This document shows, piece by piece, positions 40,818-49,737 of a DNA stretch of 64,000 nt (the stretch's first letter is position 1; every line of letters starts with the position of its first letter). The stretch spans positions 1 through 64,000 of IMG/VR virus record IMGVR_UViG_3300008107_000253; one strand, given 5' to 3'. The DNA is from a virus. The position numbers and the translations under genes are program-made. The notes below the pieces were generated by a model. That model was not told the origin of the DNA. It did not search any database and saw nothing but the letters and a program-made list of their open reading frames with translations.

Positions 40818-42283
40818 TGGCTTATTTAAAATTTAAATTCAAAAGAGCACATAAAGCAATATTAGATTCAGATATCTTAGATATTGTTCGCGAACAATTT
40901 TCTGTTGAAGGAACTAATTTTTTTCGCCGAGGTCGAAGATTTGGCGCTGCTAATCCACGAACATATGCAATTACACCTTTAGGTGAATTAGATATTTGTT
41001 TGATACCGGAAGTTGTCAAACAAATATCTCAAATAGGATTGCCCGTATCAGTCGAATTAGACGATCTTTGCAGGAGAAGTCTTAAACCTGTATTGAATTT
41101 CAAAGGCTCAACTGCAATGGAGTTTAGTGAATTTCAGTTAAGACCTTATCAAAAAGAAGCGGTTGAAGTTTCAATACCAAAAGGCAGAGGTATAATCGTT
41201 TTACCTACTGCTACAGGTAAAACTTTAACAATGGCATCTTTGATTAAAACTATTTTATCTGAAAATGAATTTGACAGTAAGCATGTTCTTGTTGTAGTTC
41301 CTGATATCGGATTAGTCAATCAGACATATGCCGACTTTGTTAAATACGGGCTGGAATATTCATGCAGCAAATGGTCTGGTAGTTTTGATTTTGATAAAAA
41401 CAGCAAAATCATTGTATGCAACCAGGCAATTTTAAGATCAGAGAGCCAATCAAGTATCACAGAATATCTTTCTAAGAATACAGGATTGCTCTTAATAGAT
41501 GAAGTGCATACAATTAAAAGAGGTAATACATCTACAAAGTTATTGAGTAAATTTCAAACACTTCATCGATTTGGATTCACAGGCACATTACCAGAAAGTC
41601 CTCTCGACTTATGGGCATTGTTCGGTACTGTTGGTAGTGTGCTTACTAAAATTGAATCGAGAACAATGAGAGATGAAGAATGGATTGCAGATGCAATTGC
41701 CAAGATTATTCTGATTAAGCATCGAGAGCCTCCACATATCGTAGTTGATATTAAAGACCCAAATAAAGCTTATCTTGAAGAAATCGAATGGCTAGTTCAA
41801 AATAAATTCCGCAATAGTATTATTTGTAATTTTGCCAATAAACTAAGCAAAAATAGTCTGCTATTAGTTAATCGAAAAGAGCATGGTAAACAATTATTGG
41901 AGATAGCAAAAGAAATGGACCCAACAGGCCAAAAAGAAATACATTTCATTGAAGGAGAAGTCGAAGTAGAGGATCGTGAAAAGGTTCAAAAAATGATGGA
42001 AGAAAGAGATAATATTATCTGTATAGCTATGTCATCTATTTTTAGCACAGGTATTAGTATTAACAATTTGCATTATGTATTTTTTTGTTCAGGTGGTAAA
42101 TCTCGAGTAAGAATCATTCAATCAATTGGACGTGGCAGTCGATTGCATCACAGTAAAAATAAAATGGTTTTATTTGATTTTGCAGATAATACCAGATATA
42201 GTTTTAAGCATCTGCAACGCAGAATAGAATTATATACACAAGAAAAAATTTCATATGAAACCATCGAAATCAGCGAAAAATGA
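40817..42283 (+). CDS. uvsW: UvsW-like DNA/RNA helicase
   Basis: 488 residues (T4 UvsW 503). Superfamily 2 motifs in order: Q-like LRPYQKEAVE, motif I VLPTATGKTLTMA near residue 134, motif II LLLIDEVHTIKRG near residue 225, motif III FGFTGTLPES, motif V SIFSTGISINNLHYVFF and motif VI IIQSIGRGSRLHHSKNK. UvsW unwinds branched recombination and R-loop structures and shuts off origin-dependent initiation in T4. The C-terminus overlaps the gp55-like gene by 29 bases. Confidence 0.92.
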   Translation: MAYLKFKFKRAHKAILDSDILDIVREQFSVEGTNFFRRGRRFGAANPRTYAITPLGELDICLIPEVVKQISQIGLPVSVELDDLCRRSLKPVLNFKGSTAMEFSEFQLRPYQKEAVEVSIPKGRGIIVLPTATGKTLTMASLIKTILSENEFDSKHVLVVVPDIGLVNQTYADFVKYGLEYSCSKWSGSFDFDKNSKIIVCNQAILRSESQSSITEYLSKNTGLLLIDEVHTIKRGNTSTKLLSKFQTLHRFGFTGTLPESPLDLWALFGTVGSVLTKIESRTMRDEEWIADAIAKIILIKHREPPHIVVDIKDPNKAYLEEIEWLVQNKFRNSIICNFANKLSKNSLLLVNRKEHGKQLLEIAKEMDPTGQKEIHFIEGEVEVEDREKVQKMMEERDNIICIAMSSIFSTGISINNLHYVFFCSGGKSRVRIIQSIGRGSRLHHSKNKMVLFDFADNTRYSFKHLQRRIELYTQEKISYETIEISEK

Positions 42284-42809
42284 GGTCCCGAAAAAAGGAC
42301 CTAAAAAAAATAAAGAGTATTATGTGAAGCCAGAAGAGTTTCATGACGCAATAGTAAATTATTATGCAAGTAATACTGATGTAATTCCACATGAACTTGG
42401 TGATATGGTACAGAAGATTGCAAATAAAATTGGCTTCTTGCCAAACTTTAAAGATTATTCATATAAAGAAGAGATGATTGGTGATGCTGTTGTGAGAATG
42501 ATTACTGCACTTTCAAAAAAGAAATATGATATTTCAATTGGAAATCCATTCAGCTATTTTACAAAAATTGCAATCAATACGTTTATCGGTCGTATTAAAA
42601 AAGAAAAGCAAAATCAAAACACACTCAAAGAGTATCGTGATGAGCTGTATGCTAATTTAGCCAACGACGAAGCTTGGTATCAGACACGCAGACAACAAAA
42701 TGCAGAAAATGAATGGTGTGATTATCATCATTCATACCACACAGAAAGCTTCTATAATGACGATAATCAAGAAGAGGATACGTTAAAAACGATTGATGAT
42801 GAAATTTAA
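42255..42809 (+). CDS. 55: Late transcription sigma factor (T4 gp55-like)
   Basis: 184 residues (T4 gp55 185). Conserved core: HELGDMVQKIANKIGFLPNFKDYSYKEEMIGDAVVRMITAL, then NPFSYFTKIAINTFIGRIKKEKQNQ, matching sigma region 2 of T4-type gp55 that recognises TATAAATA. The presence of many nnTAAATA elements before late genes in this window supports the call. The acidic C-terminus (EEDTLKTIDDEI) shows no obvious hydrophobic clamp-binding tip. The start lies inside the uvsW end. Confidence 0.88.
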   Translation: MKPSKSAKNEVPKKGPKKNKEYYVKPEEFHDAIVNYYASNTDVIPHELGDMVQKIANKIGFLPNFKDYSYKEEMIGDAVVRMITALSKKKYDISIGNPFSYFTKIAINTFIGRIKKEKQNQNTLKEYRDELYANLANDEAWYQTRRQQNAENEWCDYHHSYHTESFYNDDNQEEDTLKTIDDEI

Positions 42810-43836
42810 TAACAATCAAATTGGTGTAATTGCTGATTTACATTTAGGTGTATATCGTGATAGTGAATTATGGCATACCCTTGCGTTGGATTTTGCTAGA
42901 TGGATGTCAAAGATATACAAAACAGTAGGCATTCAAGATATTGTTATTAGCGGTGATATTTTTCATAATCGCAGAGAAGTGTGTGTAAATACAATGCACA
43001 CCGCATCTGAGTTTTTTAAGATACTCAAAGATTTTAATATCATATTGGTAACAGGAAATCATGACGCATACTATAGAGATAGAGCGGATGTCAATTCATT
43101 GAACATCCTTACTGGTTGGGAAAATATTCACGTTGTCTCTGAAGTAGAAACAATTGAATATTGCAATAAAAAAATAACATTTGTGCCATGGGCGGCTGAT
43201 ACGAATGTTATTCCTCAATGTGATATTATGTTTGGTCATTTTGAAATTGCAAGCTTTTCAATTGCAAGAGATCAAGTATGTCAACATGGAGAATCTGCAA
43301 CTAAATTGATTGACATTGCACCACTAGTAATCACAGGACATTTTCATATGTCAGAAATACGACAATATAAAAATGGCAAAATTGTTTATGTAGGATCTCC
43401 AATGGAACTTAGCTGGGGTGAAGCATATACAAAAAAATATATTTGGGTATTAGATATTGAACAAAGCCAGATGAGAGCAATTGAGAATAATATATCACCG
43501 AAGCATTTAATCTTCAAGAGTTCTCAAGTCCGCAACAATCTCACGGAATATCGCGAACAAATCGCGAACAACTTTATCCGAATTCAAATTGATGAAGAGC
43601 TGCCGGTTTCTGATATCGAAACCCTACAAACAAATTTAGCAACGTTAAAGCCTATTGAATTTAATTTTGAATATCAAGAGTCTGGTCGTGTAAATTTAGA
43701 TCACATTAATGATGATTTCGATCCAATTGACATTGAAAAAACATTTAGTGAAATAGTAGACAAGTTATCAGAACCAGCACATAAGAAGCAAAGAATATTA
43801 CAAACATTGGTTGACATATACCACCAAGCCAATTAA
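42796..43836 (+). CDS. 47: Recombination nuclease subunit gp47 (SbcD/Mre11-like)
   Basis: 346 residues (T4 gp47 339). Calcineurin-type phosphoesterase motifs: IGVIADLHLGVYRDSE, VISGDIFHNRRE, VTGNHDAYYRD, IMFGHFEIASF and VITGHFHMSEIRQY, all with intact metal ligands. It works with gp46 to resect DNA ends for recombination-dependent replication. Two tandem ATG codons (42796 and 42799) overlap the gp55 end. Its gp46 partner is nearly 6 kb downstream, separated by glycosyltransferase genes. Confidence 0.93.
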   Translation: MMKFNNNQIGVIADLHLGVYRDSELWHTLALDFARWMSKIYKTVGIQDIVISGDIFHNRREVCVNTMHTASEFFKILKDFNIILVTGNHDAYYRDRADVNSLNILTGWENIHVVSEVETIEYCNKKITFVPWAADTNVIPQCDIMFGHFEIASFSIARDQVCQHGESATKLIDIAPLVITGHFHMSEIRQYKNGKIVYVGSPMELSWGEAYTKKYIWVLDIEQSQMRAIENNISPKHLIFKSSQVRNNLTEYREQIANNFIRIQIDEELPVSDIETLQTNLATLKPIEFNFEYQESGRVNLDHINDDFDPIDIEKTFSEIVDKLSEPAHKKQRILQTLVDIYHQAN

Positions 43837-43839
43837 AAT
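43811..43839 (+). promoter_or_regulatory. Sigma70 promoter inside the end of gene 47
   Basis: Exact TTGACA (43811-43816), 17-base spacer, TAAAAT (43834-43839), 6 bases before ATG 43846. Predicted start of transcription at the ATG. Confidence 0.55.
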
Positions 43840-43845
43840 TATATT

Positions 43846-44124
43846 ATGAAACCAGAATTAATTACACCAGATCAATTAGAAGTAAACTCCGATACTAGTG
43901 AGGCCTCATTCGGGTGTGCACTAGATTTAATGGCAAAAGATGCAGACGCAAAATCTATTAATGAAATTAAAATCAAAGACGAAAGAATCGATGCGAATGT
44001 TTTTCTATCTTTAGAAATGGATGGTCTTGTTCCTTCTCATGAAGACATAGAATCATCTATGCTATCGGCAGAGGATCTTGTGAATATGATTCGTGAAATC
44101 GAAAAACACCAATCATCGACATAA
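43846..44124 (+). CDS. Small acidic unknown protein
   Basis: 92 residues, acidic (many Asp/Glu), helical C-terminus LSAEDLVNMIREIEKHQ. No motif recognised. It begins a transcription unit with its own sigma70-type promoter and precedes another small acidic gene by 3 bases. Confidence 0.6.
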   Translation: MKPELITPDQLEVNSDTSEASFGCALDLMAKDADAKSINEIKIKDERIDANVFLSLEMDGLVPSHEDIESSMLSAEDLVNMIREIEKHQSST

Positions 44125-44127
44125 AAT

Positions 44128-44391
44128 ATGAATACAAATTTATTACAAACAGACACTGATGATATTAAGAAACAATCATCTGATGCGTTGTTGAAATCTT
44201 TTGAAAATGATCCAGACAATATAAACATATCAAATCTCTATACACCACAAGAGTCAATCGACTTGCGGGATCTTTTTAATGCTTTATCTCCTTATAAAAC
44301 ACAGACCAACCATGTACCAACATCGGACTTTGATGACATTATGAAAAGCATTGATGATGATATAAAAAGCAGAATGAATGATGAAGGTTGA
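44128..44391 (+). CDS. Small acidic unknown protein
   Basis: 87 residues, acidic, with short predicted helices (KKQSSDALLKSFENDPDN, SIDLRDLFNALSPY, FDDIMKSIDDDIKSRM). Not recognised. It lies between the preceding small acidic gene and the first glycosyltransferase of the island. Confidence 0.6.
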   Translation: MNTNLLQTDTDDIKKQSSDALLKSFENDPDNINISNLYTPQESIDLRDLFNALSPYKTQTNHVPTSDFDDIMKSIDDDIKSRMNDEG

Positions 44392-44397
44392 TCAATT

Positions 44398-45183
44398 ATG
44401 AAAATAGGAATAGGAATCATTACATGCAATCGTCCAGAGTTTTTAAAAAAATTATGGGCAACTATACCAGACTATATCGATGATATAGCCATCGTCAATG
44501 ATGGGAATAAAATCGATAATATAGAAGGTGCGTACATTATAAACAATACCCAAAAGTTACAAGTTGGTGGGTCAAAGAATGTGGCGATGAAATATCTTTT
44601 AAATCAAGGATGTGATTATATATTCACACTTGAAGATGATATTTTAATCGAAGATCCTACTGTATTTTTACAATACATCGAAGCATACAAATCTACAGGT
44701 ATTTGTCATTTTAATTTTGGGTTTTCAAATCTCGAAAATTTAGATGCATCTTTGCAACCTGTTTATAAAAAAGTCATTGAATATCCAAACGGTACAAAAA
44801 TTGTATTAACACCTAATGTATTAGGAGCATTCACCTTTTACACAAGAAATGCATTAATGGAAATAGGATTACATAATCGTATTTTTAATAAAGGCCATGG
44901 CGATCATCCAGAATTGACATATAGAGCATATAAGTATGGCTATACAACTCCATTTTGGTGGTTTGCGGATATTTACAATAGTTGGAATATGATTAAAAAT
45001 CAATCAAATATGTCATCTGATAGCACAATCAGAAATAACAATTTTTGGGAATCATTTAACGAGGCGAACGATGCATTCAAACAATTGCATGGGTATAAAA
45101 TGACAGAGGTTCCGGATATCGGTGAAGAAAAAGTATATGAAATCCTTAAACAATTAAAAAAGAAAAATGGCCATGAAAGATAA
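44398..45183 (+). CDS. GT-A family glycosyltransferase
   Basis: 261 residues. N-terminal GIGIITCNRPEFLKKLWATIP and VNDG are GT2-type nucleotide-sugar motifs. The metal-binding motif is YIFTLEDDILIEDPTVF near residue 76, and the acceptor half has a typical HGDHPELTYRAYKYGY. First of five consecutive glycosyltransferases inserted between genes 47 and 46. A close relative follows immediately, so they look like a tandem duplication. Acceptor unknown. Confidence 0.8.
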   Translation: MKIGIGIITCNRPEFLKKLWATIPDYIDDIAIVNDGNKIDNIEGAYIINNTQKLQVGGSKNVAMKYLLNQGCDYIFTLEDDILIEDPTVFLQYIEAYKSTGICHFNFGFSNLENLDASLQPVYKKVIEYPNGTKIVLTPNVLGAFTFYTRNALMEIGLHNRIFNKGHGDHPELTYRAYKYGYTTPFWWFADIYNSWNMIKNQSNMSSDSTIRNNNFWESFNEANDAFKQLHGYKMTEVPDIGEEKVYEILKQLKKKNGHER

Positions 45184-45955
45184 AATAGGAGTCGGAATTA
45201 CAACATACAATGCAGAATCATATTACAAAATACTATATGATTCTTTACCTCTTGATCATATTGATTGTTTAGTTACTGTAAATGGAGGTGACAAATATTC
45301 AAACAATTACTCAGGGCATTGGATCCAGCATACCCAAAATAAATTTCCGTCAGTGTGCAGGAATGAATGTGTAAAATATTTACTTGATCAAAATTGTGAA
45401 CATATCTTCATTATTGAAGATGATATGATTATTTTAAAATCCAATATATTCAACGAATACATTAACGCTTCAAAAGAATCAGGTCTAAAATATTTGTGTT
45501 TTGTAAGTACTAGCCCAGGAGCAGGAAGTCCTCACAACAGAACACCAAAAACAATAATTGACTATCCAAATAATAGAAGAATTGCATTTTATCAAAATAT
45601 GTGCAATGAATTTACATATCATCATAAGACTGCATTTTTAAACACAGGATGGTATGACGAAAATATGCGTGATGGTTTTGATGTTGACATGGCATATCGT
45701 GAATCTAAAAACAAGCACAGTTCATTATTTTGGTATTTTGCAGACATTATAAATTCAGACGAATATATCATGAATAATCCAAACGCAACAAGTCGCCTAC
45801 AAACAGAACGACCTGATGGCAGTAGAGCAGATATCATAGATAAAATATGGGAATATTTTTACTCCAAACACCAAATATTAGTTAATGATATCCCTCATCC
45901 AAGTTTAGATGATTTGAAAATCAAACTCAAACAAATATATGAATCAAAAAATTGA
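45167..45955 (+). CDS. GT-A family glycosyltransferase, paralogue of the preceding gene
   Basis: 262 residues. Same architecture as its neighbour: KIGVGITTYNAESYYKILYDSLP, VNGG, HIFIIEDDMIILKSNIF, and FDVDMAYRESKNKHSS. The shared order and similar spacing support a duplication followed by divergence, perhaps to a different acceptor or donor. It overlaps the upstream gene by 17 bases; a second ATG lies at 45173. It overlaps the next gene by 17 bases as well. Confidence 0.8.
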   Translation: MAMKDKIGVGITTYNAESYYKILYDSLPLDHIDCLVTVNGGDKYSNNYSGHWIQHTQNKFPSVCRNECVKYLLDQNCEHIFIIEDDMIILKSNIFNEYINASKESGLKYLCFVSTSPGAGSPHNRTPKTIIDYPNNRRIAFYQNMCNEFTYHHKTAFLNTGWYDENMRDGFDVDMAYRESKNKHSSLFWYFADIINSDEYIMNNPNATSRLQTERPDGSRADIIDKIWEYFYSKHQILVNDIPHPSLDDLKIKLKQIYESKN

Positions 45956-46733
45956 CGTTTTTCTGCCAGTCGCACCAAAAGATCTTTTTAGATCAAGATT
46001 GGTTATTAAATATTTAACCAGGCATGTCAATAACATTAATAATATCCATATATGCACACCTACACCAGTGTTGCCTATATTTGAAAAAAATGAATTAGAG
46101 TATAATATTCAATATCATTTGGATAGTGAAATATTACCATATGTTGTGCCTCAAAAATGGAAATTTAGGCCTAATTGGATTCTACAACAATTTTTAAAGC
46201 TTTTTCAAGATGTAACGAATACAGACTATTACATAACAATTGACAGCGATGTAATTGTTACTAATCAATTAAATTTTTTCGAAAACACAAATCCGATATG
46301 GTATTATGGCGAGGACCAATGTGAATCACAGTATTTTAATTTTAACAAATCAATGTTTAATTTACCTCGAAAGGCTTCTCATACATACATAGGAGATATT
46401 GGGTTCTTTAATAAAAATATTGTCAAACATTTAATAGAATATTCTGGACTAACCAAAGAACAAATCATCGAACAAAGCTACAATATAATTACAAATACTT
46501 GTCATCTATCTGAGTTTGAATTGTACGGTAATTTTATCGAAACATTTTATCCTGATTTATATATTACAAAACGGTTAAAGGCTCTTAAAAATGGAAAATT
46601 TCAATTCAATCCATATGAAACTAATTGGAATCTTGAGGAAACGTTACAATTAATACAAAAAGGAACAATCGAAAAATATGATGTTGTTAACATGCATTCT
46701 TGGTGCATAAATTCACATTCTTGGTTAAAATGA
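45939..46733 (+). CDS. Glycosyltransferase-like protein (DUF6492-type)
   Basis: 264 residues. KIDVFLPVAPKDLFRSRLVIKYL starts a Rossmann-like half. WILQQFLKLFQDVTNTDYYITIDSDVIVTNQL near residue 100 gives a DxD motif; the second half contains SHTYIGDIGFFNKNIV and SEFELYGNFI. This layout is found in putative glycosyltransferases of surface-polysaccharide loci. It is part of the island with overlapping start and stop codons (ATGA with the next gene). Confidence 0.65.
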   Translation: MNQKIDVFLPVAPKDLFRSRLVIKYLTRHVNNINNIHICTPTPVLPIFEKNELEYNIQYHLDSEILPYVVPQKWKFRPNWILQQFLKLFQDVTNTDYYITIDSDVIVTNQLNFFENTNPIWYYGEDQCESQYFNFNKSMFNLPRKASHTYIGDIGFFNKNIVKHLIEYSGLTKEQIIEQSYNIITNTCHLSEFELYGNFIETFYPDLYITKRLKALKNGKFQFNPYETNWNLEETLQLIQKGTIEKYDVVNMHSWCINSHSWLK

Positions 46734-47608
46734 AAGCAATATTAATACATTTATCTCCTCATAATTTGCCAATTAATGGCCAAATGATATGCGATAAATA
46801 CGTATACAACACTCTGCCTTCTTATGCTAATATATGTGTAAACCAATGTACGAAATATTTTCATGATCCTGTTGTAATTGATAATCAATATGTCATTGAA
46901 CACATGAGAGATGATATTAAAAATCTTTATGATATTTGTCTTATAAAATATCCAACACAATCATCAAATGCCTTTTGGTTTACAACAATGGCAAGATTAT
47001 TTGTTTTATATCATTATTGTAAACATAATAGTATAAATGAGTTCATTCATTTAGAATATGACAACTTAATATATTCAGAGATGAATGAACTTAAAAAATT
47101 AAAACCATCGTTATATTTTACAAGCGTTGGTCCCTATATCGGATCTGCTGGATTTGTGTATTGTAATTCTTTATCACATTTAGAAAAATTTATTGTTCAC
47201 CTAACAAAATTGATAAACACAGGAGAACAAATACTGTACAATGATAATATTGTTCCTCATTTCTTACCAGTTTCTGAAATGGTCATGATAGATTTGATCT
47301 ATAGAGGAACACAAAATGTAATAGAGTATCTACCAACATTACCGCTGGGAGTAGGAAGTAATCATTTTAATGAGTTAGGAATACTGTTTGATGGTGCTTC
47401 ATACGGCCAATACATAGGAGGTACAAATAACGGGCATAGCAAAGGATTCTGCGACCCCAATCATTATGTGGGCCAAAATATTTCAAATAACACAATAAAT
47501 GTTTTATTTCAAAATAAAAAACCATATACATCATATAACGGCAAATTAATTCCAATCGTTAATTTGCACATTCACAGTAAACAACTAGAACTATATTCTA
47601 ATGAATAA
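46730..47608 (+). CDS. Probable glycosyltransferase
   Basis: 292 residues from ATG 46730 (an ATG at 46700 lies within the previous gene). It has FWFTTMARLFVLYHYCKHNSINEFIHLEYDNLIYSEM near residue 80, a GT-A like donor-site region with an acidic motif in place of DxD, and a C-terminus HSKGFCDPNHYVGQNI. The family is not certain. Context among four other glycosyltransferases carries most of the weight. Confidence 0.6.
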   Translation: MKAILIHLSPHNLPINGQMICDKYVYNTLPSYANICVNQCTKYFHDPVVIDNQYVIEHMRDDIKNLYDICLIKYPTQSSNAFWFTTMARLFVLYHYCKHNSINEFIHLEYDNLIYSEMNELKKLKPSLYFTSVGPYIGSAGFVYCNSLSHLEKFIVHLTKLINTGEQILYNDNIVPHFLPVSEMVMIDLIYRGTQNVIEYLPTLPLGVGSNHFNELGILFDGASYGQYIGGTNNGHSKGFCDPNHYVGQNISNNTINVLFQNKKPYTSYNGKLIPIVNLHIHSKQLELYSNE

Positions 47609-48374
47609 TACTTTTATCACGGGTAATAAATTTAAATCTCTATGCGATGATTATGTTGACATAGACAAACATTATATTGATATTTCAAAAAAACCAAAAA
47701 CAATATTTGTAAAGACCGACTATATTCCTGCATTTTACAAAAAAATAATGCCACTAATAGATTATAATTTTAGCTTAGTTACACATAATTCCGATCTACA
47801 TATCAACGAAAGATATTCGGTAATATATGAGGATAAACGAATAATTAATTGGTACGCTATGAATTGCGAAATAATTCATCCAAAGCTTAAACCAATACCA
47901 ATAGGAATTGCAAATGAAATATGGGAACACGGAAATGTCGATATTTTAAATGAAATCATAGAAAAAGAAATATCACATGACAATCTTTGCTATAGCAATT
48001 TTGATATATCTACTAACCCAAACAAACGCAAACATGTATACGACATCATACAAAGTAAATCATTTATTGATTGTGAAACAAAAAAATTACCCTTCAAAGA
48101 ATATTTGACAAAATTAAAAAGCTATAAGTATGTAATATCACCACCGGGTAATGGAGTAGATTGTCATCGAATATGGGAATCAATTTACCTTGGTGTTATA
48201 CCTATCGTAGAAAACCACGCCGCATTGAGAGAATTTAAAGATTTGCCTATATTGTTTGTCGATTCGTTTTCGGATATAAATGAACAAATGTTGAATCATC
48301 TATATTTAAAAATCAAATATAGAGACAAACACAAAGTAAATATGTTAAGTGATTATAACAAAAACTTACTATAA
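47601..48374 (+). CDS. Exostosin-like glycosyltransferase
   Basis: 257 residues. The C-terminal motif YKYVISPPGNGVDCHRIWESIYLGVIPIVENHAALREFKDLPILFVD, near residue 175, is the sugar-nucleotide site of exostosin/GT47-like and related GT-B enzymes. The N-terminal half is less conserved. Last gene of the five-glycosyltransferase run; it ends before a 123-base gap that carries a late promoter for the methyltransferase. Confidence 0.7.
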   Translation: MNNTFITGNKFKSLCDDYVDIDKHYIDISKKPKTIFVKTDYIPAFYKKIMPLIDYNFSLVTHNSDLHINERYSVIYEDKRIINWYAMNCEIIHPKLKPIPIGIANEIWEHGNVDILNEIIEKEISHDNLCYSNFDISTNPNKRKHVYDIIQSKSFIDCETKKLPFKEYLTKLKSYKYVISPPGNGVDCHRIWESIYLGVIPIVENHAALREFKDLPILFVDSFSDINEQMLNHLYLKIKYRDKHKVNMLSDYNKNLL

Positions 48375-48483
48375 TGCGCAACATTTTTTTACCACAATAT
48401 AGGATAAGATTGTTTGCATGTCGAGGAATTAACTCACTTCTCACTAGCTACTAAATCTTTTGGTTGCATAAAAAAAATACCTA

Positions 48484-48491
48484 GATAAATA
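48484..48491 (+). promoter_or_regulatory. Late promoter element, GATAAATA
   Basis: GATAAATA ends 6 bases before ATG 48498. The rest of the 123-base gap (48375-48497) holds nothing else I recognise. Confidence 0.55.
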
Positions 48492-48497
48492 TAAGGC

Positions 48498-49091
48498 ATG
48501 ATACCACATTTGATTAACGAAACACTAAATGGAACTGGTGATTCTTCACAGCACACAATGGCACTTTTCGGCTTAGCACTGACTTTAAAAGCAAAAAATA
48601 TTTTAGAATTAGGAGTTAGAGCAGGGCTTACTACATTGCCTTTATTACACTCAACATTATACACAGGAGGACACCTGACAAGTATTGATATCGAAGAAAA
48701 TGCAGCAATAAGACAACTGCATAATAATAACTCAAGTAATTGGGATTATATTATTTCAGAAGCACAACACTATTTAAAAAATTTACCACAAGATAAAATT
48801 TTTGATTTAGTTTTAATTGATGATTGGCATGATGGTGATCATCTTTTTGAAGAAATAAAATTAATCGAGCCCCATATTACACCATCGTCATTAATTTTAA
48901 TACATGATTGTATGTGTTATAATACACAGCCATCATATCATGTATACCTTGATAAAGAAGGTGAATTTGCAAATGGAGGTCCTTATGGTGCCGTGCAAAG
49001 ATTGGATCGTGAAATATGGGAATATTCTACAATTCCTGTTAATAATGGCATGACAATTTTAAGAAAGCTTGACAAAACTTTAATTTTTTAA
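48498..49091 (+). CDS. Class I SAM-dependent methyltransferase
   Basis: 197 residues. Motif I NILELGVRAGLTTLPLL near residue 35, acidic loop HLTSIDIEENAA, motif IV FDLVLIDDWHDGDHLFEEI near residue 103 and LILIHDCMC match small Rossmann methyltransferases (Methyltransf_24 type) often found with glycosyltransferases. The late-promoter element suggests action late in infection, perhaps on virion glycans or proteins. Substrate unknown. Confidence 0.75.
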   Translation: MIPHLINETLNGTGDSSQHTMALFGLALTLKAKNILELGVRAGLTTLPLLHSTLYTGGHLTSIDIEENAAIRQLHNNNSSNWDYIISEAQHYLKNLPQDKIFDLVLIDDWHDGDHLFEEIKLIEPHITPSSLILIHDCMCYNTQPSYHVYLDKEGEFANGGPYGAVQRLDREIWEYSTIPVNNGMTILRKLDKTLIF

Positions 49092-49130
49092 TTTATAAAA
49101 TAAATTAAAAAATGCATAAAATTATTTCCG

Positions 49131-49694
49131 ATGGATCATTATTATTATAATATAGGCGAAGATTGGTTCACATACCCGAACATATACGCAATGGCTGTCA
49201 ATGGCGCACATGCTAATGCTAAATTTGTTGAAGTAGGATCTTGGAAGGGACGCAGTTCATGTTTTATGGCTGTTGAAATTTTAAATTCTGGTAAAAATAT
49301 AGAATTTTATTGTGTCGATACTTGGAAAGGTAGTGAAGAACACCAAGAAATGGATATAATTCATAGTGACAATTTATATCAAGAGTTTATTAAAAACATT
49401 AAACCAGTATCTAATATCATTAAGCCAATTAGAATGGATTCTTTGGATGCAAGTAAAACATTTGAAGATGAAACACTCGATTTTGTTTTCATAGATGCCG
49501 CTCATGACTATGAATCTGTCAAAAAGGATATTATTCACTGGTATCCAAAGGTCAAGAAAAATGGAATTTTAGCTGGGCATGATTATGCACCATCATGGGG
49601 AGTCAAACGAGCAGTTGACGAATGGGCTGCTGAAAATAATATTGACATTGTAGTAGATCATGGCAGTATATGTTGGCTTTGCAAAAAGAAATAA
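49131..49694 (+). CDS. Class I SAM-dependent methyltransferase
   Basis: 187 residues. AKFVEVGSWKGRSSCFMAVEIL (motif I), CVDTWKGSEEHQE, LDFVFIDAAHDYESVKKDIIHWYPKVKKNGILAGHDYAPSWGVKRAVDEW represent the motifs in order; individual stretches are typical of Methyltransf_24 enzymes in polysaccharide loci. Tandem with the preceding methyltransferase of the same type but not close in sequence. A possible sigma70 promoter (TTGACA at 49069) lies in the previous gene. Confidence 0.78.
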   Translation: MDHYYYNIGEDWFTYPNIYAMAVNGAHANAKFVEVGSWKGRSSCFMAVEILNSGKNIEFYCVDTWKGSEEHQEMDIIHSDNLYQEFIKNIKPVSNIIKPIRMDSLDASKTFEDETLDFVFIDAAHDYESVKKDIIHWYPKVKKNGILAGHDYAPSWGVKRAVDEWAAENNIDIVVDHGSICWLCKKK

Positions 49695-49701
49695 AACTGA
49701 C

Positions 49702-49730
49702 TTGCAAATCAATATATAATGTAGTATCTT
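49702..49730 (+). promoter_or_regulatory. Sigma70-like early promoter of gene 46
   Basis: TTGCAA (49702-49707), 17-base spacer, TATCTT (49725-49730), 7 bases before ATG 49738, predicting a start about one base before the ATG. Confidence 0.5.
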
Positions 49731-49737
49731 ATGCGTA

